NCBI RefSeq assembly: GCF_003725795.1
Contig: NZ_RBEE01000021.1
Span: 1-38,959 of the forward strand
Source: Pedobacter jejuensis
Lineage (GTDB): Bacteria > Bacteroidota > Bacteroidia > Sphingobacteriales > Sphingobacteriaceae
DNA: 38,959 nucleotides
Reading direction: 5' to 3'
Shown: piece by piece, positions 1 through 5,841 of the stretch
How the letters are laid out: each line of letters begins with the position of its first letter
Position numbering within the stretch: the stretch's first letter is position 1
Translations under genes and position numbers: made by a program
Notes under the pieces: generated by a model
Database searches by the model: none
Seen by the model: the letters and a program-made list of their open reading frames with translations, nothing else
Told to the model about the DNA's origin: nothing

Positions 1-296
1 TTCAGCAGGCTGAAGAGATCCGTAGTGACGTTGCTCATTACATATCGAAGGTGCTTGAGCATAAGGGATATCCCGAGCAGGCCCATAAATCCTGTTCGGG
101 CATACTGAACTTTGCACGTCGCGTTGGAACGGTCCGGCTAAGAAATGCCTGCCGTTGGGCAGATAATCTTGGGCAGTACAACTACCGTATAATCGAGGAG
201 ATACTGCGAAAGCAGCTTGATCAGCTATCTGTAGAAGAACAGACAATAGAGATCCCTGAGCATGGAAACATCAGAGGGAAGGAATATTACCAGTAA
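1..296 (+). CDS. istA: IS21 transposase IstA, C-terminal fragment (cut by window edge)
   Basis: The frame is open from the first bases, so this is the last roughly 97 codons of a longer gene. The residues are basic and helical and resemble the C-terminal tail of IS21 IstA, which is the DDE-type transposase that cuts and joins the element ends. The catalytic core lies upstream of the window and cannot be checked. The assignment rests mainly on the istB gene that follows directly, since istA-istB is the fixed gene order of IS21 elements. The gene ends 19 bp before the chosen istB start. Confidence 0.8.
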   Translation, partial: QQAEEIRSDVAHYISKVLEHKGYPEQAHKSCSGILNFARRVGTVRLRNACRWADNLGQYNYRIIEEILRKQLDQLSVEEQTIEIPEHGNIRGKEYYQ

Positions 297-315
297 CAAT
301 AAAAAGCAATTAGAA

Positions 316-1062
316 ATGAACAATGAAACATTAGAAAAAATGAAACAGCTAAGGCTGTTTGGGATGTACGATGCATTCAGGACCAATCTGGAATCATCGG
401 TAAAGGAATCGCTGACCACTGATCAGTTTATCTCCGTACTGGTTGCCATCGAGTGGGATGACAGGCGCAACCGTTCGGTGGACAGGACAATTAGGGCGGC
501 GGCGTTCAGGTATAAGGCATCTCTTGAGCATATTGATTACTCCATTGAACGTGGGCTTGACAGGAACCAGGTACACAGACTTGCGGCCCTGGATTTCATT
601 AAGGAGCACAAGGATATTTTTATAACCGGTTCCACTGGTACCGGAAAAAGCTATCTGGCCACCGCCCTTGGATATCAGGCCTGTCAGAATGGATACAAGG
701 TTCTGTATGTCAATACCGCTAAACTCATGGGGCAGCTAAAGTTGGCGAAGGCTAAGGGTACCATTCTTGCAGAACTGAAAAAGATCGAAAGGGTTGATCT
801 TCTTATTCTTGACGACTTCGGCCTTCAGCCCTTCGACCCACAATCAAGGGTTACTTTACTGGATATCATTGAAGACAGGCATCAGAAGCGTTCAACAATA
901 GTTACCTCACAGATACCGGTTAAGGAATGGTATGATATAATTGGCGAGAAAACGATAGCTGACGCCGTTCTTGACCGTATAGTTCATCACTCCTTGAGAG
1001 TTGAATTATTCGGCGAATCAATGAGGAGGAGAAACTCTAAGATTGAAAACGTATTTTTGTAA
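316..1062 (+). CDS. istB: IS21-family helper ATPase IstB
   Basis: This 248-aa protein is an AAA+ ATPase related to DnaC that assembles on target DNA and activates the IstA transposase. The sequence shows a Walker A motif (GSTGTGKS) in the middle and a Walker B motif (LLILDDFG) about 60 residues later. The C-terminal part, with the RRRNSKIE-type basic stretch, is also typical of IstB. An upstream in-frame ATG at 262 would overlap istA. I chose 316 because the protein then starts MNNETLEKMKQLRLFGMYDAF-like, as IstB proteins usually do, and has the usual length. It appears intact, so the element could still be active if its left half is complete. Confidence 0.93.
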   Translation: MNNETLEKMKQLRLFGMYDAFRTNLESSVKESLTTDQFISVLVAIEWDDRRNRSVDRTIRAAAFRYKASLEHIDYSIERGLDRNQVHRLAALDFIKEHKDIFITGSTGTGKSYLATALGYQACQNGYKVLYVNTAKLMGQLKLAKAKGTILAELKKIERVDLLILDDFGLQPFDPQSRVTLLDIIEDRHQKRSTIVTSQIPVKEWYDIIGEKTIADAVLDRIVHHSLRVELFGESMRRRNSKIENVFL

Positions 1063-1147
1063 AATAACAGTTGTTAAACAGGACTTAAAAGATCAACTCT
1101 AAAATGCCTTTTTGCACAACAACTTCTGCTTTTTTCAAGCAACAACT

Positions 1148-1185
1148 CTGGGGGTCAATTTAAAATTGGCGAAAGGGGGTCAAAT
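1148..1185 (+). repeat. IS21 right terminal repeats
   Basis: Two direct copies of GGGGGTCAA lie at 1150-1158 and 1175-1183. Read inward from the element edge they are TTGACCCCC. They sit between istB and the interrupted methylase frame, where the multiple-repeat end of an IS21 element is expected. Confidence 0.65.
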
Positions 1186-1497
1186 TTATTGGTATATGCA
1201 ATCCTTTTCTGTATTTTCAAACGCTTTCAATTGATTTATTACCCCGTGTACATCATCACGAATTTGAATATATGCATTGATCAACTCCTCATTGAAATCA
1301 GAGAGAAAATACTCCCTCAGCTCGGATTCTTGATTTGATAAATGAAAAAAAACAGCGGCTCCACCCAAAAATGGCTCGTGATAATCACCGAATTTTTCAG
1401 GCATAAAATCCATTAGATGTTTTTTAGTAAACCACCTCTTAGAGCCTGTCCATCTTAAAAATGGAGCTACATTTCTATTCTCAACTAATTTATCCAT
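1186..1497 (-). pseudogene. DNA adenine methylase, 3' part removed by IS21 insertion
   Basis: The 103 residues match the start of D12-class (Dam/DpnII-type) N6-adenine methyltransferases. APFLRWTGSKR is the SAM-contacting N-terminal motif and EPFLGGAAVFF is motif I. Such enzymes are about 270-300 aa and carry the catalytic DPPY motif further on, which is missing here, so the product should be inactive. The frame runs into the IS21 end and stops at TAA within or beside it (1186-1188). The start lies 62 bp downstream of the cupin gene on the same strand, so it was probably the third gene of that operon. Whether it belonged to a restriction system or was a solitary methylase cannot be told. Confidence 0.85.
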
Positions 1498-1558
1498 TTA
1501 TTCAAACGAAGATAGAAATTAAATGCTGGCAAAACTATTATAGCCGCCCGGTGGACCA

Positions 1559-2209
1559 TCAGCTAACTTTACTTAATTCTTTGATAATAGATTCTACATC
1601 CCCTTTTGGAACCAGTACCTGTTTGAAATTTAACACCTCTGGCAAATCCCCCTTTCCAAAAACAAGTGGGATTTTCTCTCCTGGATCTTGGGTATAGACA
1701 AGAGTGCATGTTAAATCATTTCCAACAACACCTCCTGAATGTATTTGATCGTGACCAATAGAATATAGTTCTCCAGCACAATGAATTGATTCTACATCTT
1801 CTATTACAAAAAGGCCATCATTTGTCTTCGTCAAAACTCGATCTCCATCATTGGTATAGCTTCCTTTATATTGCGTCACATTTGAGTGATTCTCATGATG
1901 CACCTTATAAAGCTGATTAACTACACATCCGGAAAAAACGTAGCTGTTTACCCGATAATAATGGTTATGGATATCAAGACGTGGCTCGATATCATAATGC
2001 TTTTTACTCCAGACATGTAGGCGAATCGTCTCCTCGTTTGGGAAAGTATGTAGCGTCGTGTAAATAAATCCTAAAGGATGATAAAATATTTGATTATAAT
2101 GATCATCTTTTTTAAGACCCTTAACTATTTCTATAACTTCCTTACGAATGTTAGGTCTATCCAAGCTAAGGTATAACTCGCGCAGATGTTCGAAATCAGT
2201 ATTAAGCAT
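1559..2209 (-). CDS. Cupin-like protein of unknown function
   Basis: This is a 216-aa soluble protein without signal peptide. The middle contains a possible metal-binding set: an HVW segment, then D-x-H-N-H (DIHNHYY), and later a lone H in the H-S-G-G region (DQIHSGG), with many short beta-strand-like stretches between. This resembles the HxH...H pattern of cupin dioxygenase-type folds, but I cannot assign a substrate. Its start overlaps the stop of the upstream membrane-protein gene by 8 bp, a sign of translational coupling. The truncated adenine methylase follows. Such operon partners in an island with a methylase suggest a defence or nucleotide-signalling role, which is inference only. Confidence 0.5.
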   Translation of the reverse strand: MLNTDFEHLRELYLSLDRPNIRKEVIEIVKGLKKDDHYNQIFYHPLGFIYTTLHTFPNEETIRLHVWSKKHYDIEPRLDIHNHYYRVNSYVFSGCVVNQLYKVHHENHSNVTQYKGSYTNDGDRVLTKTNDGLFVIEDVESIHCAGELYSIGHDQIHSGGVVGNDLTCTLVYTQDPGEKIPLVFGKGDLPEVLNFKQVLVPKGDVESIIKELSKVS

Positions 2210-3179
2210 AAGGGTTTTTATTTTCTTTTAAAGTTTTAGCGATAGCTTTGCAATCATCGTCCGTGAGGCCATCATCTAACTTTAATATCAGTAACAAATT
2301 GGCCACGTCCTTAGATGTGATTGTCCCAAGACTGTATCCTCCTTGAACATGTATATCTAGATCATTATAAATTTTATATGTCTGTGCCAGTTCTTCCTTA
2401 TAGGATCTAAAAAGAAAAGATCCATCCCTACAAACTAACGCAGGCTCATTCTTATCCTCTTTTGTTATAATTGCTGTCTTGGATCCAAGGTCGATTCTCA
2501 ATGTCGAAAAAGCTGCCTTTAGTTTAACAGAGATTTCAAAATTGGAATTATTCGCCTTAAAAATTGCTGCGACCAAAATCGTGCTCAATATTTCTCTCCT
2601 TACAAATTTTTCATTCCAGGCTGAATTTTTATTATTCGCCGATCTAAGACTTGCGCGATAATTAGCGTAATCGGAACACAGCTTATTATCCGATGGATTT
2701 AATAATTGAATTTTGAGTGATTTATGCTGATTCGACGCTTTGGCCATCTTATCCATAGTAGGTATTGTCTTTGAACGGGTATGACGCCCCATTCCTCCGC
2801 TGAAATGCCATGAATCCGTATGGGACAATTCAGCTTCAAAAATTTCATGTAGCCTCATTGATTCTAAAATATCGAACTTTTTGTCCTCATCTGGCACCTC
2901 AATATAGAACATAAATAGGGCAATAGCAGCTGTGACAAATAATGAAACAAAGATGCTATCTAATAGCCTTGCTGTTAAAGCATGCCATATTGGTTCTTCT
3001 GACACGACGCCTTCGGTTAATGTTGGGTGGAAATTTGGCACGATATATACCCTAATCAAAAAAATTAGAGTCAATATTGCTAGAATCAATAATAAAGTGA
3101 TTCTACGGGATTTTTTGTTTTGTAATAAAGATTTCAAGAGAGTTAAATTTATGGGCTTTAATTTACGATTTTTATTCAA
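2202..3179 (-). CDS. Two-transmembrane protein with a soluble C-terminal domain, unknown function
   Basis: This 325-aa protein begins with a basic segment and two hydrophobic helices (about residues 27-49 and 73-95), followed by a cytoplasmic domain of about 220 residues. The domain contains W-x-F-S-G-G-x-G-R-H-T-R-S around residue 125 and LLNP-x-D near 165. These weakly recall the opening of phospholipase-D-like domains used as effectors, but no HKD motif is seen, so this is not an assignment. The gene is first in a three-gene minus-strand unit with the cupin gene (8-bp overlap) and the adenine methylase. A two-helix anchor plus a sensor or effector domain is common in phage-defence effectors, so a conflict-system role is possible but unproven. 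Confidence 0.55.
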   Translation of the reverse strand: MNKNRKLKPINLTLLKSLLQNKKSRRITLLLILAILTLIFLIRVYIVPNFHPTLTEGVVSEEPIWHALTARLLDSIFVSLFVTAAIALFMFYIEVPDEDKKFDILESMRLHEIFEAELSHTDSWHFSGGMGRHTRSKTIPTMDKMAKASNQHKSLKIQLLNPSDNKLCSDYANYRASLRSANNKNSAWNEKFVRREILSTILVAAIFKANNSNFEISVKLKAAFSTLRIDLGSKTAIITKEDKNEPALVCRDGSFLFRSYKEELAQTYKIYNDLDIHVQGGYSLGTITSKDVANLLLILKLDDGLTDDDCKAIAKTLKENKNPYA

Positions 3180-3488
3180 TAAACCTTACCTCTTCATGAA
3201 GCAAGTGGTTCAAGTTGTATTTGAGATCGATTTTAAAAATTGAATCGAGTGCGCAACATGCCTTTTATAGTTTTTTTATCAAAATTTCTTTGCCACTGTT
3301 TTGATTGGCCCACACGAAATCAACGTTTGGACTTGCTAGTGTTGAATCTTAAACAAATATTTTATAGAAGCAATTCAGCCCACATATTGTCAAACCAATG
3401 TTAGTTGCAAGAGGCTTTTATTCATTCGCTTTCTGGAGTCTTTAATTAAACGAATGTCTGGACTCCAAAGGCGAAACATTTGCTTTGT

Positions 3489-3526
3489 CTTGAAGAGTTT
3501 TTGCAATTCGCGAATTGCGATTCAAG
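3489..3526. repeat. 16-bp perfect palindrome with flanking inverted arms
   Basis: GCAATTCGCGAATTGC at 3503-3518 equals its own reverse complement. It is framed by CTTGAA (3489-3494) and TTCAAG (3521-3526). It could be an operator for a dimeric regulator or a recombination site; no regulator gene is adjacent. Confidence 0.4.
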
Positions 3527-3559
3527 GTAATATCTATGAATTGTTTACTCAGCAATAAC

Positions 3560-3586
3560 AAAAAAAGCTGTCCAAACGGGCAGCTC
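3560..3586 (-). terminator. Rho-independent terminator of the GIN-domain gene
   Basis: Read on the minus strand, AGCTGCCC-GTTT-GGACAGCT forms an 8-bp stem with one G-T wobble and a 4-nt loop, followed directly by a run of seven T. It lies 24 bp after the stop of the minus-strand gene at 3610. Confidence 0.85.
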
Positions 3587-3609
3587 TAATTGATCTTAAA
3601 AAGAAGTTT

Positions 3610-4221
3610 CTACTTTGCTAAAGCCAATGCATTTTGCTCCGCTTCCATAATGCCTTCAGAAGCATAGGATGCTGACTTAAGACTGGCAAAGTCAGTTAAT
3701 TTTACATTTTTCATGTTGCTTGCGATCATTGTACTTTGATCAGCAGTACCATTTAATTTTAATACCGCATCATCCTTAACGATAGTATATAAACTACCTG
3801 CTGTAGTTTTGATCTTCGCAATAGCACTCTGCCCCAAAAATAACTGTAGGTATTTTACATCGAAATTATTGCTGGTTACCACCACTGATTGACCATAAGC
3901 TTCAATTCTTTCCAAATCTTTTACGGTAATATTAAGTGTTACCTGACTTGTTTCTAATGAATTGATAAATAAGGTTTTTCCATCAGTTGATACTGAGGTT
4001 TTTGCAGCGTCATAATTGCTCGCACCCTCTACATTTTGTTTGTCACCTTGGGTTAAGATGATTTTAACGTTCCCGCTTACCCAGATCCTGTTGAATTTTG
4101 ATAATGAAGAAGTTTTTGTTTCTGCTTTAAATGGCTCAGCGGCAAAAGTTGCTACCATTGATGAAGTTAATACTACTGCTGTTAATGCTGCTGCGAATAT
4201 TGTTTTTGCTAAGGTTTTCAT
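3610..4221 (-). CDS. Secreted head-GIN-domain (DUF2807) protein
   Basis: This 203-aa protein starts with a clear signal peptide (MKTLAKTIFAAALTAVVLT then a TFAA-EPF cleavage region near residue 28). The mature part is a GIN/DUF2807 beta-helix-type domain: F-N-R-I-W-V-S-G-N-V-K-I-I-L-T-Q-G is the typical family opening, followed by repeated strand segments (VTLNITVKDLERIEAYG, LQLFLGQSAIAKIKT). Members are abundant in Sphingobacteriaceae and are thought to be exported or surface proteins, but no biochemical role is known to me. It is a single-gene unit with its own terminator and a possible ECF-type promoter. Confidence 0.85.
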   Translation of the reverse strand: MKTLAKTIFAAALTAVVLTSSMVATFAAEPFKAETKTSSLSKFNRIWVSGNVKIILTQGDKQNVEGASNYDAAKTSVSTDGKTLFINSLETSQVTLNITVKDLERIEAYGQSVVVTSNNFDVKYLQLFLGQSAIAKIKTTAGSLYTIVKDDAVLKLNGTADQSTMIASNMKNVKLTDFASLKSASYASEGIMEAEQNALALAK

Positions 4222-4260
4222 ATCTTTTATATTTTAGGTTTTTGCTATTGTTTGTTATTA

Positions 4261-4286
4261 AGACGCAGCCATACATCAAACGTTGC
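4261..4286 (-). promoter_or_regulatory. Possible ECF-sigma-type promoter for the GIN-domain gene
   Basis: On the minus strand GCAACG (4281-4286) is followed after 15 bp by CGTCT (4261-4265), about 40 bp before the start codon. AAC and CGTC are the usual -35 and -10 cores of ECF-type promoters. I saw no TAnnTTTG box at the right place, so the ECF reading is favoured but weak. Confidence 0.4.
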
Positions 4287-4549
4287 AGGCAAAAACCCTG
4301 TATTATACCAGTGCTAGCAACCGCTAGACCAACGCCTGTAATTTCTAGACGAACACTTTTCAACTTTCTATCCTAACCATTATTAAATCCAGAGTTTGTG
4401 GTCATACTCGTCCTTCGCTGTCTGCTTTATTTAAAAAATATGGCGATGTTCATTTTAATAGCTTGTTCATGAAACATGAACAAAGTGATTTTTTGAACAC
4501 TCAAATTTATTATACCACATATTGTATAAACAGGAGTAATCCATTATCA

Positions 4550-4746
4550 ACATTTGTAAAAACACAGCCTAAACTAACTAAGCTCTCACAGGAGGAATTG
4601 GCATTCAAAGCTGGCGTAGGACTTCGTTTCCTCCGCGAGCTAGAACCGGAAAACAGACCATACGGCTAGACAAGGTAAATCAAGTACTTGAGTTATTTGG
4701 CAAACAAGTTGGCATGACAAATTTGGAAGATAGACATGTGGATTAG
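4550..4746 (+). pseudogene. Frameshifted HipB/Y4mF-type HTH antitoxin
   Basis: The first frame encodes a HipB/Y4mF-like helix-turn-helix (KLTKLSQEELAFKAGVGLRF then LREL). Just after ELE (about 4645-4647) the family's usual continuation, GKQTIRLDKVNQVLELFGKQ, is found in another frame and runs to a stop at 4744. A loss of one base at the CCGGA step explains this. No good family start is evident upstream. The gene is followed by a HipA N-domain remnant whose ATG (4736) overlaps its end, the normal layout of an antitoxin-kinase pair. It should be non-functional unless the frameshift is a sequencing error. Confidence 0.75.
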
Positions 4747-4882
4747 GTCCAAAGTATTATTTGGGGGCAACCTTGTGGGACATCTGGAGAAATATGATAA
4801 TGGTTATAGGTTTACTTAAGATTCAAAATACCTGTGTGGTGAAAGCCCAGACCCTAAAAGTCTAAGCTTTCCCTTATTTTAA
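4736..4882 (+). pseudogene. Remnant of HipA N-terminal (HipS-like) domain with internal stop
   Basis: From ATG at 4736 the frame reads MWIRSKVLFGGNLVGHLEKY, then DNGYRFT, a TAA stop (4817-4819), and DSKYLCGESPDPKSLSFPL before a second stop at 4880. This matches the HipA N-terminal subdomain, in which YRFTYD-x-x-YL and S-L-S-x-P-L are conserved. The stop falls where Tyr is expected (TAC or TAT to TAA). No kinase core follows; the remainder has been deleted. Many Bacteroidota encode this subdomain as a separate gene of about 100 aa, so the lost gene may have been that type rather than full-length HipA. Confidence 0.65.
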
Positions 4883-5021
4883 ATGTATATGTTTATATCA
4901 GGATTTATAACAGCCTTTAGATGCGCCATAATCAATGAATAATTCTCAGGGGATATCCAATCCGTCAATAACGGTTAATATATTCTAATTTCCTCCTGGA
5001 AAGTCAACACCAAAAGCTAAA

Positions 5022-5070
5022 TGGATAATATTATACTCAATAATTACGCAAATGAGTATAATATTATCCA
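5022..5070. repeat. Perfect 18-bp inverted repeat (hairpin)
   Basis: TGGATAATATTATACTCA (5022-5039) is the exact reverse complement of 5053-5070, with a 13-nt loop. It lies 61 bp downstream of the stop of the E1-like gene and 140 bp after the HipA remnant. It lacks a strong T-run, so it is not a textbook terminator, though it could end the minus-strand operon. A REP/MITE-like element or integration scar is the alternative. Confidence 0.75.
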
Positions 5071-5130
5071 GAGAGGCGGCCCCCACTTTTACCGATATAC
5101 ATTAATTCACCATTAACCTTTAGGTTCGAC

Positions 5131-5841
5131 TTAGCAGGACTTTTGTATCTTGAAGGATTTAAAGATATTGTTCAGTGTATCCATGCAGAGTAGCCGGCCA
5201 TCCAGATTGCTCTCAAGACCAAGGATTATTTTTAAAACTTCTGAGGCTTGCATTGTGGCAGCTGTTCCGCAGGTGGTATTGATGATACCAGAATTATTAC
5301 AGGTATTCAGGTCATTTTCACGCAGGGCCTGACTAGAGAAGATATCTTCGAGCTTGAGCCCTTGTTTATGATTCAACACCGTCAGATAGGCCGTCCATTC
5401 CAACACGGCTGCATATACCAAGGGCTTATGTAGCGACGCGCTGATTGCCCCGATCAAGATCCTTGTTTCAGTATCATCTGTGCAGTCGCATAAGATTCCG
5501 TAGTTTTCAATCAATTCCCTTGCATTGTTTTCATCCAGCTTTTCGCAATAGGTGGTGATCTGTATTTCGGGATTGATCTGCTGAAGCCTTTCTTTTAAAA
5601 TGTCTACTTTGTTTTTGTTCAGGTCTGCTATGGTATACAGAAACTGGCGGTGCAGGTTGGTGATGGAGATCGTGTCCTTATCCACTATACCAATATGGCC
5701 AACACCGGCCGAGGCCAGGTAAGTTGCAAGGGGCACACCCAGGCCACCTGCACCAATGATGAGTACTTTGGCATTGCCGATCTTTTCCTGTCCTCCCTTG
5801 AGTACCTGGGGCACCAGGATCTGCTGTTGGTAACGCTGCAT
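5131..5841 (-). CDS. ThiF/MoeB/E1-like adenylating enzyme of a putative Ubl system
   Basis: This 236-aa protein belongs to the E1/ThiF/MoeB superfamily, which adenylates the C-terminal glycine of a ubiquitin-like protein. Visible are the nucleotide loop G-A-G-G-L-G (30-35), acidic D54 in the VDKD strand, N62 and R65 in TNLHRQF, K78, and the DCTDD segment near 119-123. C181 (TCNNSGI) aligns with the catalytic-cysteine position of MoeB/Uba4. The paired CxxC zinc ligands of MoeB and ThiF are not seen, and there is no rhodanese domain. Its ATG shares one base with the stop of the DUF4132 gene (TAATG), so the two are translationally coupled. The likely substrate is the Gly-Gly-ending protein encoded two genes upstream. 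A sulfur-carrier activation role is the main alternative. Confidence 0.85.
   Translation of the reverse strand: MQRYQQQILVPQVLKGGQEKIGNAKVLIIGAGGLGVPLATYLASAGVGHIGIVDKDTISITNLHRQFLYTIADLNKNKVDILKERLQQINPEIQITTYCEKLDENNARELIENYGILCDCTDDTETRILIGAISASLHKPLVYAAVLEWTAYLTVLNHKQGLKLEDIFSSQALRENDLNTCNNSGIINTTCGTAATMQASEVLKIILGLESNLDGRLLCMDTLNNIFKSFKIQKSC

Larger units (their letters stand above)
1..1185 (+). mobile_element. IS21-family insertion sequence, right part
   Basis: This is the right portion of an IS21-type element: the end of the istA transposase, the complete istB helper ATPase, and a terminus carrying two copies of GGGGGTCAA (1150-1158 and 1175-1183) spaced 25 bp apart. Repeated terminal motifs are typical of this family. 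The left end lies outside the window. The right boundary is placed near 1185 because the reading frame of the interrupted methylase resumes there. The exact last base and the target duplication cannot be set without the left junction. Confidence 0.8.
3180..3609. other. Gene-free stretch with a palindrome and a terminator
   Basis: I see no credible coding frame. The stretch holds a perfect 16-bp palindrome at 3503-3518, a looser inverted pair around TGGAGTC and GACTCCA near 3434-3472, and the terminator of the GIN-domain gene at 3560-3586. The promoter of the membrane-protein/cupin/methylase operon should lie at its left edge, but I found no clear Bacteroidota-type -33/-7 pair. Confidence 0.5.

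Noticed and set aside
394..609. Minus-strand frame within istB
   Set aside because: Shadow of the istB gene, with no protein-like features of its own.
2932..3243. 103-codon plus-strand frame opposite the two-TM gene
   Set aside because: Antisense of a gene with clear membrane helices; no start context or homology.
4016..4376. Plus-strand frames opposite the GIN-domain gene
   Set aside because: Hydrophobic stretches are the antisense of the signal peptide; no independent support.
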